A stretch of DNA of 64,000 nt from Bacteroidales bacterium (GTDB lineage: Bacteria > Bacteroidota > Bacteroidia > Bacteroidales > UBA932). The notes under the pieces are model-generated. The model searched no databases. It was not told the origin of the DNA and saw only the letters and a program-made list of their open reading frames with translations. The position numbers were made by a program, and so were the translations under genes. The stretch spans positions 54,931 to 118,930 of the forward strand of contig JAMPAT010000010.1 of assembly GCA_023667095.1 (NCBI GenBank). Direction: 5' to 3'. Positions 25,749 to 32,373 of this stretch are shown here, piece by piece. The first letter of the stretch is position 1. Each line of letters starts with the position of its first letter.

Positions 25749-26390
25749 TCACTGATATGCCGGAAGAATGTACTGTATGTTCATTGCTGCCTCATGAAGT
25801 ACCGTACGGGCCGTCTCCTCGGAGATTTCCAAAGGGCGCGTGAATTCGCAGAAAATGCTCCCCACCCAGTCATGCCTGTTGTCGGAAAGTTGTTTCACTA
25901 TAGCAGCCTGACAGCCGAAAGAAGACAGAATAGACTTGGCATACTTGTCATCCACCTGGGTGTCTATGTCCGTAAGGAGCATGAACAGGTTTTTTGAAAG
26001 TTCGCTGCAGAATCTGGCCACATCTGAAATAGGCAGTTGTTGTACATGAGGTTTCATCGGTTCCACCCCTTTTCGCTTTACTTCAAAATATATGGACAGA
26101 AGCGATTCGTTTCCGAGCGGGTGCGGCTGTACCACATAGACCCTGTCTGCCTTGATTTCATGAAGTACGGTCCAAAGCTCTCCGAACACGAGGGCGGAAT
26201 TGTCGCTCCGCCGCCGCCCTTCAGTCTTCTCTTCGTTCCTGAACTTTTCTATTTTCAGGTCCGTCATCTTGTCTTTTGTCTTCTGGTTGTACTGGAACCA
26301 GGCAATCAACACAGCCTGCACGCATGCCAGCAAGGCCGGGATAATAATTTCCATCATAGGATGCAGATTGTAATCGAGAACTTCAGCCAT
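25749..26390 (-). CDS. single-pass membrane protein within the tail cluster, unknown function
   Basis: The ATG at 26390 (MAEVLDYNLHPMMEI) is preceded by AGGGAA at good spacing, giving 213 residues. One membrane helix (IIIPALLACVQAVLIAWF) is followed by a charged stretch KTKDKMTDLKIEKFRNEEK and a soluble domain of about 150 residues. That domain resembles a small sensor or regulatory fold but matches nothing I can name. It overlaps the Dit-like gene by 37 bases. Its place between Dit and the tail-tip gene is unusual; it could be a morphogenesis factor, a lysis regulator or an exclusion protein. Confidence 0.55.
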   Translation of the reverse strand: MAEVLDYNLHPMMEIIIPALLACVQAVLIAWFQYNQKTKDKMTDLKIEKFRNEEKTEGRRRSDNSALVFGELWTVLHEIKADRVYVVQPHPLGNESLLSIYFEVKRKGVEPMKPHVQQLPISDVARFCSELSKNLFMLLTDIDTQVDDKYAKSILSSFGCQAAIVKQLSDNRHDWVGSIFCEFTRPLEISEETARTVLHEAAMNIQYILPAYQ

Positions 26391-27211
26391 ATCTTCCCTG
26401 AAGCGGCAAATTCGGAGACGGAAGAACTTTTGTAGAAACAAAGGTATTCCTTACCTGATGCTCTGACGGACAATGTCCTTTTTCCAGGGCGGATGAGGTC
26501 ATACAACAGAGCATCATAGTTGCGCCACACTTCCGCGGCGGAGCCGGCTCGGAGCAGGCAGTTCAGAGTGGTGTCCATTGACTGTAAAATGACTTTCCCT
26601 CCGTCATCATAGATGGCTCCGGGGAGACTTTTGATATTCCGGAGCAGGTTCTGCTTCACGGTCGGCCGCTTCATCAGGCTGGAAAGCGTGCCTTCAAGGA
26701 TACGTACTCCATAGTCTGTCAGTTTCCTGCCGTCAAGAAGGTATTCATCAGACGGATTGACTGTGCTTTCCGGTATGACATATTCATAGTCGTGGAGCGG
26801 GAAATCGTCGGCAAAAGATACAGTCAGCACATGTAGGTTGCCTGCCACAGCTAAAGATGGGTGCGCCGTCATCCTGAGTTTCCAGTGTCTTCCGAGTTCT
26901 TCTATGTAAAAGTCATGATACGCTGTCGTCGTATTCTTTTCCGCATCGGTGCACGATGCGGTTCCGAGCAATTCCATGAATTCCTTGAATTTTTCCCTGC
27001 CATCGGATGTGGCGAAGTTCAACGATATGACTCTCGTATCCAGAACCGGATTTGACAGATTCGGCTCTATGCCGTCATTCTCGTGCCAGTCATTGAATGC
27101 GACAGCCTTCAATGCCGGCCATGTCATCAGGCTCTTATAGCTGCCTTCCGTCATGCAGATACCATACGCTTCGTATGCATCCACATTGTCGATGTAAAAT
27201 TTCCCTGTCAT
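26354..27211 (-). CDS. distal tail (Dit)-like phage tail component
   Basis: The protein has 285 residues, beginning FYIDNVDAYEAYGICMTEGS, and has two related halves: the N-terminal ring-like domain and a second part starting 'YLLDGRKLTDYGVRILEGT' with the same opening pattern (D.Y.yGv.i..G). This internal duplication, and its place between tape measure and tail tip, match Dit/tail component proteins of siphoviruses in Bacteroidales. It would form the ring joining tail tube and hub. Confidence 0.75.
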   Translation of the reverse strand: MTGKFYIDNVDAYEAYGICMTEGSYKSLMTWPALKAVAFNDWHENDGIEPNLSNPVLDTRVISLNFATSDGREKFKEFMELLGTASCTDAEKNTTTAYHDFYIEELGRHWKLRMTAHPSLAVAGNLHVLTVSFADDFPLHDYEYVIPESTVNPSDEYLLDGRKLTDYGVRILEGTLSSLMKRPTVKQNLLRNIKSLPGAIYDDGGKVILQSMDTTLNCLLRAGSAAEVWRNYDALLYDLIRPGKRTLSVRASGKEYLCFYKSSSVSEFAASGKIWLKFSITICIL

Positions 27212-27633
27212 AGTATTTTTGCAAAATCTTTGGTTTCTTTTGTGACCTCTCCTCCGAAGTTATACACAAATACGACCGCGAAGTCCGTTGCCGTGATATG
27301 TGCCTTTGCCCCGTGCATCAGCACGACTATATGTCTCTTGCTGCCATCGGAGTAGGTGAGTTGTGCTTCCGTGTTTCCTACAACGGCGACATGTGCCTTG
27401 TTTTCAACCGAGATGTTTCCGGCATCGACATACATCCCCTGCTTTCTTGCGGATTCTTTGGAGAAGTATCTGAAATCCTCTATTGACGGAAATTTGTTCT
27501 TTCCGCAGAACTCCATTCCCTGAGGAGAAAAGAAAAGCTCAATCAATTCTTTCTCCGTCTCTTTTCCGGAGAACTTTTCGCAGGCATCTAATCCCAATGC
27601 CTTTTCGTATAGTGTTTTAATTATGTCATTCAT
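27208..27633 (-). CDS. tail-cluster protein of unknown function
   Basis: The ATG at 27633 (MNDIIKTLYEKALGLDACEKF) gives 141 residues. The N-terminal helices are followed by a beta part 'YVDAGNISVENKAHVAVVGNTEAQLTYSD' that looks like a left-handed helix or small sandwich. It overlaps the Dit-like gene by 4 bases (ATGA type), so the two are translationally coupled. It has no recognised family; similar small proteins sit between the tape measure and Dit in Bacteroidales phages, as far as I recall. Confidence 0.6.
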   Translation of the reverse strand: MNDIIKTLYEKALGLDACEKFSGKETEKELIELFFSPQGMEFCGKNKFPSIEDFRYFSKESARKQGMYVDAGNISVENKAHVAVVGNTEAQLTYSDGSKRHIVVLMHGAKAHITATDFAVVFVYNFGGEVTKETKDFAKIL

Positions 27634-27658
27634 AATTTTATATTTTAAAATTAATTCA

Positions 27659-27666
27659 TATTTTTG
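27659..27666 (+). promoter_or_regulatory. -7 box (TATTTTTG) of lipoprotein moron A
   Basis: TATTTTTG fits TAnnTTTG and lies 18 bases before the ATG at 27685, on the strand opposite to the tail genes. The following about 50 bases are identical to those before and within the start of the second lipoprotein gene. Confidence 0.5.
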
Positions 27667-27684
27667 TTTCAAATATTTATAGCC

Positions 27685-28086
27685 ATGAAAAAGTTTATAA
27701 CACTGACACTTATCGCTGTCGCCACACTGCTTCTTGCCGGCTGCAAGAAAGAAAAGAAAGAGTTCTCTCTTGTCGGAAAAACGTTTGCTGCCTATGGTGG
27801 TCGTAGTACATCTTTCCTTGGCGGAGTTCCATATGACACATATGAAGTCTGGCGTTTTATTTCAGATACGGAAATTGAAACATCAACCAAAAAAAACAGT
27901 CCACAAGGCAGTCTTATTGGTGACCCTGTCATGGGTACATATGTTTTGAATTATCCGCAAATTATAGTTAAAATTAATAATAAATATGAAGATACATATT
28001 ATTGTGAATTTATTGATTATAAAACTTTTCGCGCAATAGATGAAACTACATTTGTGACAATAACGTTGGAGTTTCATCAACAATAA
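27685..28086 (+). CDS. small lipoprotein (moron A) in the tail cluster
   Basis: This 133-residue lipoprotein begins MKKFITLTLIAVATLL and has a clean LAGC lipobox. The mature part starts KKEKKEFSLVGKTFAAYG and is beta-rich, ending ITLEFHQQ. It is transcribed against the tail genes from its own promoter, the hallmark of a moron. Its paralogue lies at 28396. By analogy with phage-encoded lipoproteins such as Llp and Cor, it may block the receptor and protect the producer; this is inference, as sequence similarity to those was not seen. Its stop is adjacent to the stop of the orphan tape-measure fragment. Confidence 0.75.
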   Translation: MKKFITLTLIAVATLLLAGCKKEKKEFSLVGKTFAAYGGRSTSFLGGVPYDTYEVWRFISDTEIETSTKKNSPQGSLIGDPVMGTYVLNYPQIIVKINNKYEDTYYCEFIDYKTFRAIDETTFVTITLEFHQQ

Positions 28087-28340
28087 TTATACTGCAATCT
28101 TTATCCCCTGAATTGCGACTTGATTAAGATATGCGCTCATTGAGTGTATATCTTTTTCTATATATGCCAGCCGTGCGGTATTGAAATCAATATTACACAA
28201 TCTTTCAAGCATTGAAGCACTGTTGTCAACAAGGATTTTGGTGTTCTCCATCAGTGAATACGTATGTCCTTGCATTGCAGTCATCCTTCCATTCAGCTCA
28301 TCCACACTGTCTTGTGATGCCTGTGCTATCCTGCTCTTAT
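28087..28340 (-). pseudogene. orphan C-terminal fragment of the tape measure gene
   Basis: The frame encodes RIAQASQDSVDELNGRMTAM, then HTYSLMENTKILVDNS, to IKIAV. It is about three-quarters identical, by eye, to the last 72 residues of the tape measure protein at 28752-30449. A TAA interrupts the frame about 20 codons upstream, and the only start is an internal GTG at 28305, so it is a displaced 3' end rather than a whole gene. It lies between the two lipoprotein genes. Confidence 0.8.
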
Positions 28341-28345
28341 GTGAA

Positions 28346-28377
28346 TTTGTTTTGTATTCATATTATTTCTATATTTG
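28346..28377 (+). promoter_or_regulatory. near-perfect Bacteroidales promoter of lipoprotein moron B
   Basis: TTTG at 28346-28349 and TATATTTG at 28370-28377 are separated by 20 bases, matching the -33/-7 consensus. The ATG of the lipoprotein gene is 18 bases further on. Confidence 0.7.
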
Positions 28378-28395
28378 TTTCAAATATTTATAGCC

Positions 28396-28743
28396 ATGAA
28401 AAAGTTTATAACACTGACACTTATCGCCATCATCACAATGCTTCTTGCTGGCTGCAATAAAGAAAAGGAAGAGTTCTCTCTTGTCGGAAAAACTTTTATT
28501 TGCCCAAGGGCAAGTCACTATGTGATTTGGAAGTTTATTTCAGAAACAGAAATGGAGCGTTCTTTACGAACAGGCAGTCCTGAAGGATCATTTTTACGCA
28601 AGCCTAAGTCTGGCTCATATTCATTGAACTATCCTTATCTAATAGTAACGGTGGATGGTATTACATATAATTGTGATTTCATTGATGAAACTTCTTTTAG
28701 AACACATGATGATTATGATATTTTAATGGAATTTCATCAATAA
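28396..28743 (+). CDS. small lipoprotein (moron B), paralogue of the 27685 gene
   Basis: The protein has 115 residues and begins MKKFITLTLIAIITMLLAGC, nearly the same signal as its paralogue. It shares EEFSLVGKTF, a W/V..FIS.TE segment, 'GSYSLNYPYLIVTVDG' (compare 'GTYVLNYPQIIVKINN') and the ending EFHQ. The central part has diverged strongly, which suggests selection for variety in the exposed part. It runs against the tail genes and converges with the tape measure gene, whose stop is 9 bases away. A role in receptor blocking or self-protection is inferred only. Confidence 0.75.
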   Translation: MKKFITLTLIAIITMLLAGCNKEKEEFSLVGKTFICPRASHYVIWKFISETEMERSLRTGSPEGSFLRKPKSGSYSLNYPYLIVTVDGITYNCDFIDETSFRTHDDYDILMEFHQ

Positions 28744-28751
28744 AATAATTT

Positions 28752-30449
28752 TTACATTGCTATTCTTAAACCTTGTACTGATACTTGATTGACAAAAGCA
28801 CAAATTGTGTGCATGTCTTTCTCAATTGCAGAAAGTCGTGTGGTATTGAAATCAATGTTCATAAGTCTGTTCAACATCTGGGTACTGTTGTCAACAAGGA
28901 TTTTGGTGTTCTCCATGAGTGAATACGTATGGCTTTGCATTGCGGTCATCCTTCCATTCAGTTCATCAACACTTTCCTGAGATGCCTGTGCTATACCTTG
29001 TGCTGTGTTTGCTGTGCGAATATTAGAATTTTCGGTGTCATTGTTCCAACCAAATGTATCTTTAAGATAATCTCGTTCTTTTATCGCATCATTAACAAGA
29101 TTGTTATACTGGTCTCTCAGTGCCTCTGCCTCCCAAAGATCTATTCCTCCATCTCCTTTATCGGCAAAATCGTCGTATAGGTCTTGTATTCTTGTGTCAA
29201 ATTTATCTGCAATAAGGGAGTTTAAAATGGCACCCTGCAGATATTTCTCGAAATTGTTGGCAAAGTCCTCTGCATCGGAATTCATGTCGAGCAGGGTGTT
29301 GATGAAACTCTGGCGGAACGAATCGAATGAGGTGCCGGTAATTGCTTCTTGCCATGCCTTATTGTTCTCTTCGATCTGTTTTTCGATGTTTTCAAGTTCC
29401 TGCTTATAGTTCTTTATCTTTTCATCGTCCGTTTTCTTCTTGCTGTCTTCAAGAGCCATCTGCTCTTGAATCAGTTCCTTTTGACGTTCCAGATTGTCAT
29501 TGGACTCCTGTATAAGTGATGCCTTGTCTGTGGAATATGCTTTGGAAATGTCCTCCTGAAGGTCTTGATATGACTTGGATAGACTGTCTACTTCTTTTTG
29601 GATTCGCTTGATTTCTTTTTCCTTGACGAAGTCACCGGCATCTACCATGCTGGCAACGAAATTGCCAAGACCGACTAAAGCTGTAGATATGCCCTTGATC
29701 ATACTGACCGGATTTGTCAGGTCGATACTTCCGACTCCGTCCATTACCTGACCTAATCCGCTGAGTGCACCACTGACAAACTCCGGCACTTCCACTCCGA
29801 AATTACCAAGCATTCCGACAACTCCCTCGGCTGCATCCACTGATTCAGAACCGTATTTTCCTGTCTGCTTCAGAGATTTGGAAGCCTCTGAAAGAGCCGT
29901 ATTTTTAGATTTTTCTGCATCAATAAGTCTTTTCTCGGCTTCTGCCACTGTAAGGACCGACTTCGTCATCTTGCCACTCTTGTCATCATACTGCTCTACC
30001 ACGACAACTCCCTCCTCCATAGCCGTCTTGAGGTCTTTTTGAGCTTGTTCGGCCTCCTTTGCCGCACTTTTGTAGTTTTTGACAGCTTCTACAAATCCTT
30101 TTCCAGGATCTGTCTCTGCCATTTTCATATTGGCATTGTGAAATGCATCCTGCAGCGTCTTCAGATGTTCCGGTGACAACTTTTCGCTATTATTTTTTAT
30201 ATACTCGCTTAATTTGTCCTGTATAAGTTTCAACGAGCTGTTGCTCAGTTCATCAATCTTCTTCAAGTCATCAATGTATCCGATGTGAAGCTTGTTCTTT
30301 ATATCATCAAAATTTATTGCATCGACAGTCGGTGTTGCAAGTTTTTTATTGGCTTCCATAAGGGCGTCATACAGTTCCTTGATAATGCTTTCAGCATCCT
30401 TTTTAATGTTATGACTGTCTATTTTCAATATTTCATCTATAGTACTCAT
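28752..30449 (-). CDS. phage tail tape measure protein (short)
   Basis: The protein has 565 residues. It is largely helical with long coiled coils (about 290-370: KEIKRIQKEVDSLSKSYQDL, 'KKTDDEKIKNYKQELENIEK') and a central hydrophobic Gly-rich segment (about 210-275: GMLGNFGVEVPEFVSGALSG...), as expected of tape measures. It starts 4 bases after the gpGT gene, the normal order. At about 0.15 nm per residue (the usual tape-measure relation) this would set a tail of roughly 85 nm; that is an estimate. The C-terminal 72 residues exist in a second, diverged copy at 28087-28340. Confidence 0.82.
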   Translation of the reverse strand: MSTIDEILKIDSHNIKKDAESIIKELYDALMEANKKLATPTVDAINFDDIKNKLHIGYIDDLKKIDELSNSSLKLIQDKLSEYIKNNSEKLSPEHLKTLQDAFHNANMKMAETDPGKGFVEAVKNYKSAAKEAEQAQKDLKTAMEEGVVVVEQYDDKSGKMTKSVLTVAEAEKRLIDAEKSKNTALSEASKSLKQTGKYGSESVDAAEGVVGMLGNFGVEVPEFVSGALSGLGQVMDGVGSIDLTNPVSMIKGISTALVGLGNFVASMVDAGDFVKEKEIKRIQKEVDSLSKSYQDLQEDISKAYSTDKASLIQESNDNLERQKELIQEQMALEDSKKKTDDEKIKNYKQELENIEKQIEENNKAWQEAITGTSFDSFRQSFINTLLDMNSDAEDFANNFEKYLQGAILNSLIADKFDTRIQDLYDDFADKGDGGIDLWEAEALRDQYNNLVNDAIKERDYLKDTFGWNNDTENSNIRTANTAQGIAQASQESVDELNGRMTAMQSHTYSLMENTKILVDNSTQMLNRLMNIDFNTTRLSAIEKDMHTICAFVNQVSVQGLRIAM

Positions 30450-30453
30450 GGTA

Positions 30454-31184
30454 TCAATCTTCTAAAATTATTTTCATATATCTTTCCCTGTCCCTCGGGT
30501 CGTCTGCGCTGACTGCCTCGTCCCGGTCCTTGCCGGAGGCGGAGCTGTAGCTCGGAAGCACCGCCCCGTACATTATGAGGTTGGAGTAGCTCATGTCGTA
30601 GAGGACGTAGTCTATCGGCAGGCCGAAGGACTTGACGGTGCCTGCGATTACCGCCCAGATGCTGTCGTTCCCGTCTCCTTCGTCTTTCGCAGAAGATTTA
30701 TCTCTGTGAGGGAAACGGTAAGCCCGAAAAAATCCGACAGCTGCATGTCTTTTAGTACCCTTATAAAGATGTCGTTCAGTTCTTTCGGAGTGCATTCCTC
30801 GAGGATTGTCCTTGACAGCTCAGCCTTGAGGTCCTTTTCGGTCTCCACAGTTTCCGCGCGGAGTCCGAAAAGACCCTTGCGGACGGCTTTTTTCTTTGAA
30901 GTCAGGCCTTTTGCCCCGAGTATGGCCACCGCAAGGATATCCCCTATGCCGCGGCAGTCCTTGGCGTTACGCAGAACATCGCTTACGATGCTGTCAGTGG
31001 ACATGTCGAGCCGGGGCATCTTGGAGATTTCTTCGGACATGAGGATGAGGGTCGCTACGCTCGGGGGAGCGATGCTGTATTCCTTCTGTCCGATAATGAC
31101 CTTTTCCGGTCTCTGAAGTATTGTCTTTGCTACTTTGGACTCGACGGTCCCACCGTCTGCAGTCTCTTTCCTGTTTCGTATCAT
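30454..31184 (-). CDS. tail assembly chaperone gpGT-like fusion made by -1 frameshifting
   Basis: The first 153 residues are those of the gpG-like protein. At TTT TTC (heptamer at 30726-30732) a -1 slip joins a second frame of 90 residues. This frame reads RAYRFPHRDKSSAKDEGDG and then 'SFGLPIDYVLYDMSYSNLI', giving 243 residues. The T part has no good start of its own, and its 'DYVLYDMSYSNLIMYGAVLPSY' block is the kind seen in phage GT extensions. In lambda-like phages G and GT are chaperones for the tape measure protein, encoded next. Confidence 0.75.
30648..31184 (-). CDS. tail assembly chaperone gpG-like
   Basis: The zero frame gives 178 residues, starting 'IRNRKETADGGTVESKVAKT'. It is mostly helical with 'EKVIIGQKEYSIAPPSVATL' and ends GTTASGR. 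Position between the tail tube gene and the tape measure gene, helical content, and a slippery site 25 codons before the stop all fit the G chaperone of siphoviruses. Its C-terminal 25 residues after the slip site would be present only in the unshifted form. Confidence 0.75.
   Translation of the reverse strand: MIRNRKETADGGTVESKVAKTILQRPEKVIIGQKEYSIAPPSVATLILMSEEISKMPRLDMSTDSIVSDVLRNAKDCRGIGDILAVAILGAKGLTSKKKAVRKGLFGLRAETVETEKDLKAELSRTILEECTPKELNDIFIRVLKDMQLSDFFGLTVSLTEINLLRKTKETGTTASGR
30726..30732 (-). promoter_or_regulatory. programmed -1 frameshift site (U UUU UUC)
   Basis: On the minus strand the zero-frame codons are GAT TTT TTC GGG. The heptamer T TTT TTC is a canonical X XXY YYZ slippery sequence, and both Phe tRNAs re-pair after the slip (TTT TTT). 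The -1 frame then stays open for 90 codons to 30454. I did not fold the downstream RNA to look for a pseudoknot. Confidence 0.7.
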
Positions 31185-31205
31185 ATCTATGTGTTTTATG
31201 GTTTT

Positions 31206-31257
31206 GGGACGGAAGAGGGAGTCGAACCCTCCTCCGCCTTTGTGGAAGCCGTGCTGC
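31206..31257 (-). other. tRNA-like 3' half between two tail genes
   Basis: On the minus strand GAGGG-TTCGACT-CCCTC (31215-31231) is a perfect T-arm with a consensus TTCRANY loop, followed by an acceptor-like TTCCGTCCC. Just upstream, CGGCT and AGGCG could form an anticodon-like stem with one mismatch around TCCACAA. No D-arm or matching 5' acceptor was found, and the loop lacks U33, so this is not a functional tRNA. It may be a tRNA remnant or a chance structure. Confidence 0.3.
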
Positions 31258-31712
31258 TATGCGCCGGCGGTGTAGGCTTCCTTCATCCTGCCTGTTTTCG
31301 GTTTCAGGGCGGTGAAGGTGTATTTCCACTTTTCGCCGATGTTGGCTGCGTAGGTGTCCTCCACATTCACGGAGCATTTCTTGAGGATGAAGCCCGGCAG
31401 GGTTCTGTCCTCCGGTGTGAGCCGGAATGCATACTCATCCTTGACCACGCCGTCTTCGTCCTCGACAGGTTTCTCCGAGTCTCTCTTGGCGTAAAGCTCG
31501 AATACGACCGAGTATGCGCTCGGACGTGTATAGGAGTCGATAAGTTCTCCTCCTTCTCCCTTTGCTTCAAGCACAGTTCCTTTTGTTGTTGTTAGCTGGG
31601 TGGAATCTTCTACCGGATTGTCCAGAACATTCCATTTTGCTTCTGCCGGAATTTCTCCGTTGACCAGCCTGCAGATTTCAAGTGTGGGTTTTCCCCATTT
31701 GACAGTTGACAT
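31257..31712 (-). CDS. phage major tail (tube) protein
   Basis: The protein has 151 residues, beginning 'STVKWGKPTLEICRLVNGE', rich in beta strands, with 'TRPSAYSVVFELYAKRDSEK' and a C-terminal 'YAANIGEKWKYTFTALKPKTG'. Size, composition and its place directly before the G/GT chaperones and the tape measure fit a siphovirus tail tube protein of the type seen in Bacteroidales phages. It is the first gene of the tail transcript: upstream lie 660 non-coding bases with a promoter-like site, not head genes. Confidence 0.75.
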   Translation of the reverse strand: MSTVKWGKPTLEICRLVNGEIPAEAKWNVLDNPVEDSTQLTTTKGTVLEAKGEGGELIDSYTRPSAYSVVFELYAKRDSEKPVEDEDGVVKDEYAFRLTPEDRTLPGFILKKCSVNVEDTYAANIGEKWKYTFTALKPKTGRMKEAYTAGA

Positions 31713-31744
31713 AATTGCTGTTGTTTTAAAATGTTATAATAAAA

Positions 31745-31783
31745 AAGTCGCGACCATCTGTTTCTGCAAATGTATCGCGACTT
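31745..31783 (-). promoter_or_regulatory. promoter of the tail cluster with flanking inverted repeat
   Basis: CAAATGTA at 31767-31774 is TACATTTG on the minus strand, a TAnnTTTG -7 box 55 bases before the ATG at 31712. It is bracketed by a perfect 9-bp inverted repeat, AAGTCGCGA (31745-31753) and TCGCGACTT (31775-31783). This could be an operator for a regulator of the tail genes. The -33 element is weak (ATTG at 31791-31794). Confidence 0.4.
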
Positions 31784-32314
31784 CTGTCAGCAATGAAGCT
31801 TTTCTGCCGATAAGGATTGAATCTTATGTATTTTGTTCAATTATCGTTTTACGGATTGTCAGCCATGCCCTGATAACGTGATTTCCTGTTTTCGTCACTT
31901 TTTTGATTAAAAAGTTTTCTTGTTGATAATCAATATTTAAGCATTCTGTGATTTGGTAATTTGGGTAACGCATGACGAAAACAGGAGCAATATTTCTTTT
32001 TTGTGGGCTACAAGATGTAAAATTCTATAATAAACTGATTTACTATATTTTATAGAGTGTATAAAAGAGTTGTTTTGCAATTTAGTACCATTTTAGCATC
32101 ACTATTTAGCCATCGTAAATAAAATCAAGGGATGGCGCAAATGTTATTGGATAATTAATTTCTCCGGCTGCATAAACCACATTCGTTTACCGGCCTCAAA
32201 TCTGTCAACACTTTCCAGAGGTAATCAGACGGTTAATTTGCAGCTTCAATAAATAGCTGTTTATTGATTTTGTATTCGCATTGCGTATTTTTTCTACAAT
32301 AATTGCATTTATGG
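31784..32314. other. AT-rich non-coding gap between tail cluster and defence island
   Basis: About 530 bases without a convincing gene on either strand. It is AT-rich and the two sides transcribe away from each other. I searched for a repeat of the left end of the tail cluster (about 19630-19680) as an att site and did not see one. Confidence 0.5.
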
Positions 32315-32345
32315 ATTGCTGCGCGAGATTTTATTTGTATCTTTG
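32315..32345 (+). promoter_or_regulatory. promoter of the RloA/RloB pair
   Basis: ATTG at 32315-32318 and TATCTTTG at 32338-32345 are separated by 19 bases and match the Bacteroidales -33/-7 pattern. The ATG of the ATPase gene is 28 bases downstream. Confidence 0.6.
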
Positions 32346-32373
32346 CACCGTACAATAGATAAAATCAATAATT

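Noticed and set aside
31206..31257. Functional tRNA gene
   Set aside because: D-arm and matching 5' acceptor are absent and the anticodon-like loop lacks U33.
19660..31712. Contractile (T6SS/eCIS/R-type) particle
   Set aside because: No sheath, baseplate wedge, spike (VgrG/gpV) or AAA ATPase is present; the gene set is that of a non-contractile siphovirus-like tail.
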